Notes: generated by a model not told the origin, from the sequence alone. A stretch of 64,000 nucleotides of DNA from Microvirga sesbaniae (GCF_025460805.1 NZ_JAMXFJ010000015.1:8555-72554); one strand, 5' to 3'; shown: positions 45,440 to 54,421, counted from the stretch's first letter. Translations and numbers: made by a program.

Positions 45440-45454
45440 TTAAGATGTTCCTAA
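45440..45454 (+). promoter_or_regulatory. Candidate CtrA box upstream of the Fis-type HTH gene
   Basis: TTAA-GATGTTC-CTAA has one mismatch from TTAA-N7-TTAA and is followed by CC. It lies 55 bp before the start codon of the HTH gene. Together with the sciP box it suggests both genes are in the CtrA regulon (inference). Confidence 0.5.
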
Positions 45455-45508
45455 CCATACGATGAGCATAAACTCCTGAATCACTTCCCTTAAGGCAGGC
45501 TCCTCATC

Positions 45509-45808
45509 GTGCTTGGCATTCCGGATCCGTTGGACCAGCAAGGCTCATCCCGGGCCCCTATGGGGCCGCCCCCTTCCGCCGATGGGGAGCAGACCATCGA
45601 CGCGCTCAGGCGCATCCTGGTCGGGCGCACCATCGCGGATGTCGAGCGCCATCTGATCCTCGATACCCTGGCCTCTTGCTTCGGCAACAGGACGCACGCC
45701 GCGCGGATCCTCGGCATCTCGATCCGCACCCTGCGCAACAAGCTGAACGAATACATGGAAGCCGGCATTGCCGTGCCGGAGCCGGGCCAGAAGCCGGCCG
45801 CCGCCTGA
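45509..45808 (+). CDS. Fis-type helix-turn-helix protein, FlbD C-terminal-like
   Basis: A 99-residue protein: flexible N-terminus to about 28, then DALRRILVGRTIADVERHLI and the Fis-family HTH LASCFGNRTHAARILGISIR followed by TLRNKLNEY. This is the DNA-binding module of sigma-54 activators such as FlbD, without the ATPase domain. Stand-alone versions next to sciP and flagellar genes are common in this order, so a role in flagellar or cell-cycle gene control is plausible (inference). Confidence 0.82.
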   Translation: MLGIPDPLDQQGSSRAPMGPPPSADGEQTIDALRRILVGRTIADVERHLILDTLASCFGNRTHAARILGISIRTLRNKLNEYMEAGIAVPEPGQKPAAA

Positions 45809-45844
45809 TAGCCGATGCTCAAGCCTTTGAGCGGCGCACCGTTG

Positions 45845-45882
45845 AGTGCGAAAAAACTGGGTCCACTTTTTCGCACGATGCG
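45845..45882. repeat. Palindromic repeat unit
   Basis: AGTGCGAAAAAACTGGG and CACTTTTTCGCACGATGCGC form one unit of the GCGCATCGTGCGGAAAA repeat family seen at 44687. It lies between two convergent genes and may serve as a transcription stop. Confidence 0.8.
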
Positions 45883-46710
45883 CTAAAGCTTACGCAGCCA
45901 GAGGCTGGTCTCGTGGGCCCCGGGGACCAGCGGCAGCTCCGCCAGGATTCCCTGCGAGAACGCGGATCCATGGTCCCTGACGAGGGCGTGGCTCGCGAAA
46001 ACCAGCTCGTAGGCGCCGCCCTGCAGGAGAGCCCCCACCAGCAATTGCTCGTTGTACCCGCGCCAGCCCCAGACCTCCGGGTAGGCGTCGGGCAGCGTGA
46101 TGTCGTGGACGTGGATCAGCGTCCCGCCGGCGAGGCGCGGCAGCACGTCGAGGAAAAGGCGGTCCACATCCGTGCCCGGCATGGCGATGTGGCTGGAATC
46201 GACGAACAGGATGTCGCCGGCCGCGAGGGCCTCGAACTCGGCCGGGTCGGCATCCCGCAGGAGCGCCTGCCGGTGCTCCACGTCGAGGGTCTTCAACGTG
46301 GCCCGGGGGGCGGGATCGATGCAGGTGATCCGGGTGGGAAGCCCCCCGTCCCGAACCGCCCGGGCCATGAAGCGGGTCGAATGGCCGGAGCCGATCTCGA
46401 CGATCCGCCTGGGCTTGTCCCGCCGGACGATGGCGTAGGCCGCGGCGGCGTCGAGACGGGGAAACCAGCTCTGATCGAACCGCGCCGGCCCCCTGCCCCG
46501 CAGGATCGCGCGCAGGTCCTCCGCATGGGCGTCGATCGCCTCCAGCACCTGGGCGAAGCGCGGACGCGCGGCCTCGAACACGGGGCGCAGCGCGGGGTAA
46601 TCCTGCGGCTCGACGCTTCCGGCATACCGATAGGGAATGAAGAAGCCGAGCGGTTTCACGCCAAGCAGCGTCGCGAGGCCGAAGCGCAGCCGGCGCCAGA
46701 AGACGGTCAT
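45883..46710 (-). CDS. Class I SAM-dependent methyltransferase
   Basis: A 275-residue protein of the Methyltransf_24 type: RRIVEIGSGHSTRFMARAVR (motif I), ITCIDPAPRATLKTLDVEHR, ILFVDSSHIAMPGTDVDRLF and LIHVHDITLPDAYPEVWGW. The acceptor is unknown; relatives act on sugars or lipids at the membrane. The ATG overlaps the upstream YbhN-type stop (ATGA), so the pair is co-translated. The frame continues far upstream, but only this part carries family motifs. Confidence 0.82.
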   Translation of the reverse strand: MTVFWRRLRFGLATLLGVKPLGFFIPYRYAGSVEPQDYPALRPVFEAARPRFAQVLEAIDAHAEDLRAILRGRGPARFDQSWFPRLDAAAAYAIVRRDKPRRIVEIGSGHSTRFMARAVRDGGLPTRITCIDPAPRATLKTLDVEHRQALLRDADPAEFEALAAGDILFVDSSHIAMPGTDVDRLFLDVLPRLAGGTLIHVHDITLPDAYPEVWGWRGYNEQLLVGALLQGGAYELVFASHALVRDHGSAFSQGILAELPLVPGAHETSLWLRKL

Positions 46711-47720
46711 TGATCGGAGGAGGAGAGCGGCGGCGGCGGTACGGACCCGTCGGGCGCCACGACCCGGCCGCGCCAGGCCTGCGCCAGCCGCGCGCGCTCG
46801 AACATCAGCACGACCACGAGCGAGAGGGCGAACGGGATCAGGAGATAGAAGAGACGGAAGATGATGAGGGCCGCCAGGACGTCGGCCTTGGGGATGTCGG
46901 GCATCGCGGTCAGGAAGACGAGCTCGAACACGCCGAGACCGCCGGGCGCATGGCTGACCAGGGCGGCCGAGAACGACGCCAGGAAGACCGCCAGCACGAT
47001 GATGAAGCTCGGCTCGAGATGGGCCGGAAGCACGAAATAGATGATGCCGGCCGCGCCCAGGAGCTCGAGCGGCGCGGCGATCAGCTGGCGCACCATCACG
47101 GCCGGCCGGGGATATTCCAGCTTGGCCTTGCGGACGACGAGCGGCGGGAGGTGCAGAATGGACCCGACCACGTAAAGCGCCACGAAGCCGAGGAGCAGGA
47201 TGCCGACGATGCGGGCCGTCGCCGGGTTGGTCAGGACCGAGGGAAGCAGTTCCTCGAGCCGGTGCAGCAGGGTCGGGTCGGCCACCAGGGCGATGCCGCC
47301 GAGCAGGATGGTGCCGAGCCCGAAGGTGAAGGAGCACAGGGCGACCAGCACGGCGATCTGAGGCGCGCCCAGGCCCTTCGAGGTATAGGCGCGATAGCGC
47401 ACGACCGCGCCGGAAAAGACCGAGGCGCCGATGTTGTGCGACAGGGCGTAGGTGGTGAACGACGTGATGGACACGAACAGCCACGAAATGTGGCGGACGC
47501 CCAGGTGCAGCAGGGCGATCCGGTCGTACCAGGCCAGGGCCGCATAGGCCACGAGGGTGGACAGGGCCGCGAGGGCATAGCGATGGGGCGGAACGGCGGT
47601 CAGGCTGTCCCAGACGTCGTCGAGGGACATGCCGCGCAGCTCGCGATACAGAAGCCAGCCCGACACGACGACTGCCAGCAACCCGATCACGGGCCAAATG
47701 AACTCACGCACATTCTTCAT
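46707..47720 (-). CDS. YbhN/UPF0104 family integral membrane protein (LPG flippase-like)
   Basis: A 337-residue protein with about eight membrane helices, including FIWPVIGLLAVVVSGWLL, ISWLFVSITSFTTYALSHNI and FIIVLAVFLASFSAALVSHA. The motif SHAPGGLGVFELVFLTAMP (G-G-x-G-x-x-E) is typical of the YbhN family, related to the flippase half of MprF. It probably moves lipids or lipid-linked molecules across the inner membrane; the substrate is unknown. It is co-translated with a methyltransferase. Confidence 0.85.
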   Translation of the reverse strand: MKNVREFIWPVIGLLAVVVSGWLLYRELRGMSLDDVWDSLTAVPPHRYALAALSTLVAYAALAWYDRIALLHLGVRHISWLFVSITSFTTYALSHNIGASVFSGAVVRYRAYTSKGLGAPQIAVLVALCSFTFGLGTILLGGIALVADPTLLHRLEELLPSVLTNPATARIVGILLLGFVALYVVGSILHLPPLVVRKAKLEYPRPAVMVRQLIAAPLELLGAAGIIYFVLPAHLEPSFIIVLAVFLASFSAALVSHAPGGLGVFELVFLTAMPDIPKADVLAALIIFRLFYLLIPFALSLVVVLMFERARLAQAWRGRVVAPDGSVPPPPLSSSDQ

Positions 47721-47971
47721 AGAGCCGGCAGAACTCCCTCGCTGTTATCTTCTGTGCCCACAATCCCATTGTTCCGCAAGGGGATTATGCCTTGCCGCAA
47801 CATGACATAAGGTCCAAGGCCGGCACCCGCCACGGGAGGCAAGGCCGGGGCGGCTCCATGGAAGCCGGGAGGCATGTCCGGCCTGCAACCGGAAGGGAGT
47901 GACGCGGGACCCCGATGCCCTTATCAAACGGCACCCTTCCTCTTCCCCATCGCGTCCACGAGGCCCGGTCC

Positions 47972-48595
47972 ATGACGACGGAACCTGCAACGGCTCTCAA
48001 CCTCAACGGCTACACGGACCTGCCGCCCGGCAAGATCGCCGCGATCGTCACATATCTCGACATGCGCGAGCGCCCCAGCACGCCGCCGTCTTGCAAGCCC
48101 GCGGGCTGGAGCCTTCATCGGATCGATCGGGACCGCCCGCGCTACCGGGCGCTGTTCAGGGCAATCGGCGAACCCTGGCTCTGGTTCAGCCGCGCGGTCA
48201 TGGCCGACGACAGGCTGGCGTCCATCCTCGACGATCCCGGGGTGGAAGCCTATGCGCTGCACGACGGCACGGCCGATGTGGGGCTGCTCGAACTCGACTT
48301 CCGGATCGACCGGGAGGTCGAGCTGGCGTTTCTCGGGCTCGTTCCCGGGTTCATCGGCCAGGGCGCGGGCCGCTTCCTGATGAACGAGGCCATCGCCCGC
48401 GCCTTCGCCCGGCCGATCGAGCGCTTCTTCGTCCACACCTGCACGCTCGACGCCCCGGGGGCCCTCGCCTTTTACATGCGGTCGGGCTTCACCCCGTACC
48501 GGCGCGCCATCGAGGTGGCCGACGATCCTCGGCTGCTCGGGTTCCTCCCGCGGGAGGCCGCCCCCCAGGTGCCGATCCTGACGGCCCCGGCGTGA
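47972..48595 (+). CDS. GNAT-family acetyltransferase
   Basis: A 207-residue protein whose acetyl-CoA loop reads VPGFIGQGAGRFLMNEAI (Q-x-x-G-x-G/A), followed by FFVHTCTLDAPGALAFYMRS and GFTPYRRAIE. The acceptor is unknown. The ATG at 47972 is chosen as the start of the compact domain; an in-frame ATG 19 codons earlier is possible. A hairpin follows within 3 bp of the stop. Confidence 0.82.
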   Translation: MTTEPATALNLNGYTDLPPGKIAAIVTYLDMRERPSTPPSCKPAGWSLHRIDRDRPRYRALFRAIGEPWLWFSRAVMADDRLASILDDPGVEAYALHDGTADVGLLELDFRIDREVELAFLGLVPGFIGQGAGRFLMNEAIARAFARPIERFFVHTCTLDAPGALAFYMRSGFTPYRRAIEVADDPRLLGFLPREAAPQVPILTAPA

Positions 48596-48597
48596 AA

Positions 48598-48625
48598 AAG
48601 GGCGCGGTCGGTCGAGCGCGCCCTT
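48598..48625. terminator. Hairpin between convergent genes
   Basis: AAGGGCGCG and CGCGCCCTT arms enclose a 9-nt loop. It has a short A run on the left, which is a T run for the minus-strand fliJ-like gene, so it can end both transcripts. Confidence 0.75.
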
Positions 48626-48649
48626 CGATCACGGGAATTGTTCGGACGG

Positions 48650-49039
48650 TCAGGCGGTGGCGCGGACGGCGCGGCCCTGCCCGGTCTGGCTGATCGCGGC
48701 ATCCAGGCTCCGCTCGCGATCCTCCAGGCTCTCGGCCTTCTTCAGCTCCTCGAAGGCCTCGCCGAGCTCCGCCTTCGCGTCGTCGAGCTGGATGTGAAGG
48801 TTCTGAGCCGAGTGGCGGAGGTTGTCGCGGCGCTGGGCCGCGGCGCGCGCATAGGTTGGATAGGCAAAGTGGTTCGGGTCGGCGATGCCGGCCTTCTGCT
48901 CTTCCGCCGCGATCTCCCGGTCGAGGTCAGCCGCCATGCGGTCGAACTCGGCGATCATCATCTCGATCTGCGCCACCCGTCGACGCTTCTCGTCGACCTG
49001 AAAGCGCTTGAGGCGGATGAGCGTATCCCGCGACTTCAT
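48650..49039 (-). CDS. fliJ: FliJ-like flagellar export chaperone
   Basis: A 129-residue protein that is almost entirely coiled coil: DTLIRLKRFQVDEKRRRVAQ, MIAEFDRMAADLDREIAAEE, LRHSAQNLHIQLDDAKAELG. This length and heptad pattern fit FliJ, the stalk-like component of the flagellar type III export ATPase. In this order a fliJ-like gene often lies opposite ctrA, as here. GGAG precedes the ATG. Confidence 0.8.
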   Translation of the reverse strand: MKSRDTLIRLKRFQVDEKRRRVAQIEMMIAEFDRMAADLDREIAAEEQKAGIADPNHFAYPTYARAAAQRRDNLRHSAQNLHIQLDDAKAELGEAFEELKKAESLEDRERSLDAAISQTGQGRAVRATA

Positions 49040-49557
49040 CTTGATTCAACTCCACACGTCGCTGTTTCACTGCATCTCACGGATCGCTCAGTTATCCGCC
49101 AGACATGCCCGACCATCGCCCACGGAGGTTGAGCTTTCCTTACCGCCTGCGACAAAAAATTTCCTATCCCCTGGCTCCCCTGCGGCGCGCATGGGCCCGG
49201 GAGCGACGTCGTCCGGCTTTGTAAACCTTTCGTTTACCGGTTTCGTTAACACTGGGTCGGTCACGGGCGCGGCCAGACCGGATCCGCCTCCGGATTCACC
49301 TGAAACGCTTAGGTTACAAGAATTTGGGATGATGTGAGGCGGTTCCCTATGGTTACCCAGAATCCACAGGACAATCGTCTTCGGCGGATGATCTGCCGGC
49401 CAAGGTCGTTAAGCGCTTGCATCCCAGAATCAGTGTTTGTTAACCATTCTGAATTAGCGTTTCGAATCAGTTCAAAAGAGCATCCGTCGCAGGCCCGGCG
49501 TCGGATGGGCAGTCTTCCGCTGCTCTCAAGCTCAAGGGCAAGGGCTGGGGATTGAAC
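49040..49557. promoter_or_regulatory. ctrA promoter region with GANTC sites
   Basis: The 518-bp gap between divergent fliJ and ctrA holds five GANTC (CcrM methylation) sites at 49043, 49293, 49360, 49427 and 49464, and TTAA half-sites at 49246, 49409 and 49440. This fits cell-cycle control by DNA methylation/GcrA and CtrA autoregulation as known for ctrA in alphaproteobacteria. Exact promoter boxes were not assigned. Confidence 0.7.
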
Positions 49558-50259
49558 ATGCGCGTACTTCTGATTGAAGACGACAGCGCGACAGCGCAAA
49601 GCATCGAACTGATGCTGAAGTCCGAGAACTTCAACATTTATACGACGGATCTCGGCGAAGAGGGCATCGACCTCGGCAAACTCTACGACTACGACATCAT
49701 CCTTCTCGATCTGAACCTGCCCGACATGTCGGGCTACGAGGTTCTGCGGACGCTCCGCGTCGCGAAGGTGAAGACCCCGATCCTGATCCTGTCCGGCATG
49801 GCCGGCATCGAGGACAAGGTGAAGGGCCTCGGCTTCGGGGCCGACGACTATCTGACCAAGCCGTTCCACAAGGACGAGATGGTGGCCCGCATCCATGCGA
49901 TCGTCCGCCGCTCGAAGGGTCACGCCCAATCGGTGATCACCACCGGGGACCTGATCGTGAACCTCGACACCAAGACGGTCGAGGTCAGCGGGGCCCGCGT
50001 TCACCTGACGGGCAAGGAGTACCAGATGCTGGAACTCCTCTCCCTGCGCAAGGGCACCACCCTCACGAAGGAGATGTTCCTCAACCACCTCTACGGCGGC
50101 ATGGACGAACCCGAGCTGAAGATCATCGACGTCTTCATCTGCAAGCTGCGCAAGAAGCTCGCCAATGCCTCGCAGGGCCGCAACTACATCGAGACCGTCT
50201 GGGGCCGCGGCTACGTGCTGCGCGAGCCGAACGAGGCGGAAGAGCGCATCGCGATCTAG
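49558..50259 (+). CDS. ctrA: Cell-cycle response regulator CtrA
   Basis: A 233-residue OmpR-type regulator. Receiver: [20 protein letters not shown], phospho-acceptor Asp51 in [31 protein letters not shown], Lys in [13 protein letters not shown]-binding winged helix: [20 protein letters not shown] and [15 protein letters not shown]. It is near-identical in pattern to Caulobacter CtrA, the master regulator of replication and division. The start at 49558 matches the family N-terminus. It is phosphorylated through ChpT, which is encoded 570 bp downstream on the other strand. Confidence 0.97.
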   Translation: MRVLLIEDDSATAQSIELMLKSENFNIYTTDLGEEGIDLGKLYDYDIILLDLNLPDMSGYEVLRTLRVAKVKTPILILSGMAGIEDKVKGLGFGADDYLTKPFHKDEMVARIHAIVRRSKGHAQSVITTGDLIVNLDTKTVEVSGARVHLTGKEYQMLELLSLRKGTTLTKEMFLNHLYGGMDEPELKIIDVFICKLRKKLANASQGRNYIETVWGRGYVLREPNEAEERIAI

Positions 50260-50304
50260 AGCATTTTAGAGAGTTGATTCCACGTGAGTGGGAACAGCTC
50301 TAAG
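50259..50304. repeat. Short copy of the TTCCAC repeat
   Basis: GAGCATTTTAGAG, then TTGATTCCACGTGAGTGGGAACAGCTCTAAG, partial copy of the family at 33386, 37478 and 40459. It begins at the ctrA stop codon. Confidence 0.75.
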
Positions 50305-50326
50305 CCTCGCGATCGATGGCACACCC

Positions 50327-50357
50327 AAAAAGGCCCGGTTCAGACCCGGGCTTTTTT
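50327..50357 (+). terminator. Rho-independent terminator after ctrA
   Basis: AAAAAGGCCCGG, loop TTCAGAC, CCGGGCTTTTTT. A strong stem followed by a T tract, 70 bp after the ctrA stop. Confidence 0.88.
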
Positions 50358-50379
50358 GTTGACGGTACGGGAGGCCTGC

Positions 50380-50817
50380 ATGAAATCCGTTCTTGTCTCG
50401 TGGCAGTTCTGGGCCCTGCTTTCAGCCGCCTTCGCGGCTCTGACGGCCATCTTCGCCAAAGTGGGCATCGAGCAGATCAACTCGGACTTCGCCACGTTCA
50501 TCCGGACGGTCGTGATCCTGTTCGTCCTCGGGGGGATCCTCGTCGCCAGCGGCCAGTGGCAGGCGCCTGCCTCCATTTCCGGAAGGACCTATCTGTTCCT
50601 TGTGCTGTCCGGGTTGGCCACCGGTGCGTCCTGGCTCTGCTACTTCCGGGCCCTGAAGCTCGGCGATGCGGCCCGCGTCGCCCCGCTCGACAAGCTCAGC
50701 GTCGTGCTCGTCGCCCTGTTCGGCGTGCTGTTTCTGGGCGAGAAGCTGGCGATGCCGAACTGGATCGGCATCGCTCTGATCGCGTCGGGCGCGGTTCTCG
50801 TCGCCTATAAGGGCTGA
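50380..50817 (+). CDS. Half-size EamA/DMT-superfamily membrane protein
   Basis: A 145-residue protein with about five membrane helices: WALLSAAFAALTAIFAKVG, FIRTVVILFVLGGILVASG, LFLVLSGLATGASWLCYFRA, SVVLVALFGVLFLGE, WIGIALIASGAVLVAY. It contains one EamA unit rather than the usual two, so it probably works as a dimer. The ATG at 50380 lies at the first helix. The substrate is unknown. Confidence 0.8.
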   Translation: MKSVLVSWQFWALLSAAFAALTAIFAKVGIEQINSDFATFIRTVVILFVLGGILVASGQWQAPASISGRTYLFLVLSGLATGASWLCYFRALKLGDAARVAPLDKLSVVLVALFGVLFLGEKLAMPNWIGIALIASGAVLVAYKG

Positions 50818-50826
50818 CCGGCAGCC

Positions 50827-51468
50827 TCAGGCCAAGGCGGCCTTGATCGTCACCTCGTCGCCTTCGAGGCTGAAGGCGACGCTCATGCTCGAGGCGCGCG
50901 CCACCATGCCGGCATAGTAGATCTGGATGCCGTGGGCATCGACGGTGCCGGTTTCCGAATTGCCCGCCAGCAGCGCCTCGGAATGTGCGGGAATGCGGGC
51001 ATTCAGCCCCTTCGAGACGATCGTGAAGGCGCAGTTCTCCGCATCTCCCGTGACGGTCACGGCAATCGAGCCGCCCCGCGGGATGGCCGCCGTGGCGATC
51101 ATGACCAGATTGAGGAGCAGCTTCACCCGGTTCTTCGGGAAGAGGAGCCGCGGCGACGACCAGGAGAAGGAGATCTTGTCGTCGAGGAAGAGCCCACGGG
51201 CCACCTGCTCAGCGTCGCCGAGATCGATCGAGGCCCCCGCCGATCCGGCCGCCCCGAAGGCCAGCCGGGCGAATTGCAGCCGGGCGGAGGCCTGGCGGGC
51301 GCTCTTGTTGATGAGATCGAGCGCGAAGTCGCGCATGGAGGCGTCGCTGTCGTCCTCCAGAACCTCCAGCCCGTTGACGATCGCGCCCACCGGGGAAATC
51401 ACGTCGTGGCAGACGCGCGAGCAGAGGAGAGCGGCGAGGTCGAGCGAATCGAGCGAGATCGTGGCCAT
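50827..51468 (-). CDS. chpT: Histidine phosphotransferase ChpT
   Basis: A 213-residue protein: dimerisation helices with the phospho-histidine in LLCSRVCHDVISPVGAIVNG, then a degenerate HATPase-like domain (RLLFPKNRVKLLLNLVMIAT, ATAAIPRGGSIAVTVTG). ChpT passes phosphate from CckA to CtrA and CpdR. Adjacency to ctrA supports the call. Confidence 0.92.
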   Translation of the reverse strand: MATISLDSLDLAALLCSRVCHDVISPVGAIVNGLEVLEDDSDASMRDFALDLINKSARQASARLQFARLAFGAAGSAGASIDLGDAEQVARGLFLDDKISFSWSSPRLLFPKNRVKLLLNLVMIATAAIPRGGSIAVTVTGDAENCAFTIVSKGLNARIPAHSEALLAGNSETGTVDAHGIQIYYAGMVARASSMSVAFSLEGDEVTIKAALA

Positions 51469-51640
51469 GAGGGCTCCGGAAGCACCGTAATGTCAGCTAT
51501 GTGTTCATGAAATCGAGATTTCGACCAGCATGCATACAGCCAAACAGAAAAGAGAACGTGAACCCGGATACCCGGCTATGAGTTCTTTGAAAAGCGGGCA
51601 AAAAGAGATCGACAGGTCTCAAGGGAGCAGGCACAAAGCC

Positions 51641-52474
51641 ATGATGCGCTTCGATGGTCAGAATCCCGACGAGATCGCCCTCAAGCTCGCCCATATCGCC
51701 TGGGAGGCGGGCCGCATCCTGCGCGGCATGGAAAGTGCCATCGTCGACAAGCGCATCAAGGATGACGGGACTCCGACGACGGCGGCGGATCTCGCAGCCG
51801 AACGGCTGATCATCCAACGTCTCGACGAATCGTGGTCCGGCGTGCCGGTCGTGGCGGAGGAAACCTCCAGCTCCACGCAGACGGACGACTACTTCTTCCT
51901 CGTGGACCCTCTCGATGGGACCGGCGATTTCATTCATGGCACCGGTGAATACAGCGTCAACATCGCCTTGATCCACGGCGACAGGCCCGTGGCGGCCGTG
52001 GTGGCGGCTCCGGCCATGGGATCGGTGTGGATCGCCGGGGACACGGCCCTCAAGAGTCCCCTGCCGGACAGTCTGGAGGCGGGATTCGACTGGCGCGAGG
52101 CGAGGGTTCGTCCAGCCCCCGAGAAGGACCTCGTGGCCCTGGTCAGCCGCCGTCACGGCGACATGGCGACGGAAACGTGCCTGTCGGCCCTGTCGATCGG
52201 AACGCGGCGCATGACCTCGTCGGCCCTGAAATTCTGCCTCATCGCGTCTGGCGAGGCCGATGTCTACGTACGCTGCGGCCCCACCATGGAATGGGACACG
52301 GCGGCCGGGGATCACATTCTCACCTGCGCGGGCGGCAGCGTCGTCGGGCCGGGCGGCGCTCCGCTGACCTACGGCCACGAAGGAAGGGGCTACCGCAACG
52401 GCCCCTTCGCGGCGATCGGCGATGGGGCTCTCGCGACGCGCCTCGATCTGCCGGTTTCGGCCTCGGTCGCCTGA
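51641..52474 (+). CDS. cysQ: CysQ-like inositol monophosphatase family phosphatase
   Basis: A 277-residue Mg-dependent phosphatase. Motifs: PVVAEETSSSTQTDDYFFLV, DPLDGTGDFIHGTGEYSVNI (metal-binding DPLDGT), MEWDTAAGDHILTCAGG (WDxxA). The pattern fits 3'(2'),5'-bisphosphate nucleotidase, which removes PAP from sulfate assimilation; inositol monophosphatase is the alternative. The start at 51641 is the first of two adjacent ATG codons at the domain boundary; an ATG 37 codons upstream adds a non-conserved basic tail. Confidence 0.82.
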   Translation: MMRFDGQNPDEIALKLAHIAWEAGRILRGMESAIVDKRIKDDGTPTTAADLAAERLIIQRLDESWSGVPVVAEETSSSTQTDDYFFLVDPLDGTGDFIHGTGEYSVNIALIHGDRPVAAVVAAPAMGSVWIAGDTALKSPLPDSLEAGFDWREARVRPAPEKDLVALVSRRHGDMATETCLSALSIGTRRMTSSALKFCLIASGEADVYVRCGPTMEWDTAAGDHILTCAGGSVVGPGGAPLTYGHEGRGYRNGPFAAIGDGALATRLDLPVSASVA

Positions 52475-52655
52475 ATCCCACGACCGATCGGGGAATTTTT
52501 CGCGACGTTGCCGGTCGGAATGATGAATCCCGCGCGTCCCTTGGGCTTTCCGTACAGAGATTGTTAGGGTTGATGATCTTAAACTTCGGGCCTCGATAGC
52601 AGCCCTCCGGCCCGAGCGGCCGGACGGCCCCCTGTCTCATGCGAGGAGATAGCCC

Positions 52656-53258
52656 ATGCGCTCCCGATCCACGTTCCTTGCGGCAGCGGCCTTTGCCGCC
52701 CTGATCGGCACCCTGCCCTTCCAGGCCTCGGCGCAATCCGTTCAACGCGCCTACGCGAGCAATCCCGGCAATCCCAACTCGTTCAATTCCAACGAACTGG
52801 TCGAGTCGGGACACCAGTTCTTCGGTTCGGCCTCCCGCGGTCTCGCCCTTGCTCTCCAGGAGGCGATCAGGCGGTGGGGCGAGCCCAACGGCTACATCCT
52901 GGGTCAGGAAGCCTCCGGGGCCTTCTTCGGCGGCCTGCGCTACGGCGAGGGCAAGCTTTTCACCCGCAACGCGGGAGACCGTCGCATTTTCTGGCAGGGA
53001 CCGTCGCTGGGCTTCGATGTGGGCGGCGACGGAGCCCGCACCATGATGCTCGTCTACAACATGCCCTTCACCGAGGCCCTCTATAAGCGCTTCGTGGGCA
53101 TCGACGGCTCGGCCTATTTCATCGGCGGCTTCGGCGTGACGGCCGTGGCCGCGGACGAGATGATCGTGGTTCCGATCCGGGCCGGCGTGGGCGCCCGTCT
53201 CGGCGTCAATGTCGGGTACCTGAAGTTCACCTCGGAACCGACCTGGAATCCGTTCTAG
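52656..53258 (+). CDS. eipA: EipA-type envelope protein (DUF1134)
   Basis: A 200-residue exported protein with signal peptide (LAAAAFAALIGTLPFQASAQ) and a DUF1134 domain: GSASRGLALALQEAIRRWGE, GEASGAFFGG-like GQEASGAFFGGLRYGEGKLF, FIGGFGVTAVAADEMIVVPI, VGARLGVNVGYLKFTSEPTW. EipA is a small periplasmic beta-barrel needed for envelope integrity in Brucella and is part of the CtrA-linked envelope programme there. GAGGAG seven bases upstream fixes the start. Confidence 0.9.
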   Translation: MRSRSTFLAAAAFAALIGTLPFQASAQSVQRAYASNPGNPNSFNSNELVESGHQFFGSASRGLALALQEAIRRWGEPNGYILGQEASGAFFGGLRYGEGKLFTRNAGDRRIFWQGPSLGFDVGGDGARTMMLVYNMPFTEALYKRFVGIDGSAYFIGGFGVTAVAADEMIVVPIRAGVGARLGVNVGYLKFTSEPTWNPF

Positions 53259-53416
53259 GACACAGGGCGGGCCGGCATCTGCCCGCCAGCCAGTGGAAAC
53301 GGCCCGCGAATGCGCTACAACGGGCCGTCTGGGGCACGATGGCTCTGGAAAGCTGCGCAGGCACAAGTCAAGGTGCTTGAGCGTTACCGGTCAAGCATCT
53401 TGGAGTTGGCGTCCGC

Positions 53417-54421
53417 GTGATCGAAAGCATCATGATCTTTGCGCTGGGGTTCGTTGCAGCATCCCTCATCGCGCTTCTCATCATCCCGGCCGTGAATGCG
53501 CGAGCGGAGCGCCTGGCCCGACGCAGGGCCGAGGCTCTGTTTCCCATGTCGATTTCGGAGCTGACGGCGGAGAAGGACCACCTCCGGGCCGAATTCGCCG
53601 TGCTGCAGCGGCGCATCGAGCGCAAGGCCGAGGAGGCCCTCGCCTTCAAGCACGAGAGCATGGAAGAGCTCGGCCGTCGGGCCATCCGCATCGAGGCTCT
53701 CGAAGCCACCCTGGCCGAACGGGACAGGACGGTGTCGGAGCTTGAGACTAGGCTGGCCGAGACCCAGACACGCCTCGCCGCCGCCGAGGCCGATCAGACG
53801 CAGACGCAAACCTATCTCTCGAGCACGCGCGAGACGCTGGCCGCTCTCGAGAATGCCCACCGGGCCACCCTGGACGAGCTGTCGAACACCCGCATGGAAC
53901 TGGATCTGGCGCAGCAGGAGCGCGCCAAGCTCAGGAACGAGCTCATCCACGCGGACGAGAAGCTCTCCCGTCTCGAGACCGAGTTCACGGATGCGCAACG
54001 GCGTCTTACGGCCTCCCTGAGCGAGCTCGACACCAAACGCATCACCATTTCCGACCTCGAAACCCGCCTGATGACCCAGACCGCCCGCGGCAACGACTTC
54101 GAGAGAGCGCTGGGCGAGCGCCACAGCGAGCTCTCGGACGAGCGCCTGCGCTTGGCCGAGCTGGCCAAGAGTCTTGCCGCCGAGCAGGAACGCGGCCTGA
54201 TCCTGGAGCAGAAGATCCGGGAGATCGAAAGCGAGCGGGACGAGGTTCAGGCCCGCTTTGCGGGGCTGGAGAGTTCGCAGGGCCAGAACGACGAACTCCG
54301 CCGCGAGATCTCCGAAGTGGCCGCTCAGATCATGAAAAGCGGCAGCCAGCCCGGGAACGGGAAGGACCGCGAGAACAACAGGTCCCGTGACGGCAAGCGC
54401 CGGCGCTCGGCGGGAAAGTAG
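53417..54421 (+). CDS. Membrane-anchored coiled-coil protein
   Basis: A 334-residue protein starting with GTG. One N-terminal membrane helix (IMIFALGFVAASLIALLIIP) is followed by about 270 residues of continuous coiled coil (for example HLRAEFAVLQRRIERKAEEA, IEALEATLAERDRTVSELET) and a basic Arg/Lys-rich tail. It resembles structural or positional proteins of the envelope or division site, but no family is recognised. It is followed by a hairpin without T tract. Confidence 0.72.
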   Translation: MIESIMIFALGFVAASLIALLIIPAVNARAERLARRRAEALFPMSISELTAEKDHLRAEFAVLQRRIERKAEEALAFKHESMEELGRRAIRIEALEATLAERDRTVSELETRLAETQTRLAAAEADQTQTQTYLSSTRETLAALENAHRATLDELSNTRMELDLAQQERAKLRNELIHADEKLSRLETEFTDAQRRLTASLSELDTKRITISDLETRLMTQTARGNDFERALGERHSELSDERLRLAELAKSLAAEQERGLILEQKIREIESERDEVQARFAGLESSQGQNDELRREISEVAAQIMKSGSQPGNGKDRENNRSRDGKRRRSAGK

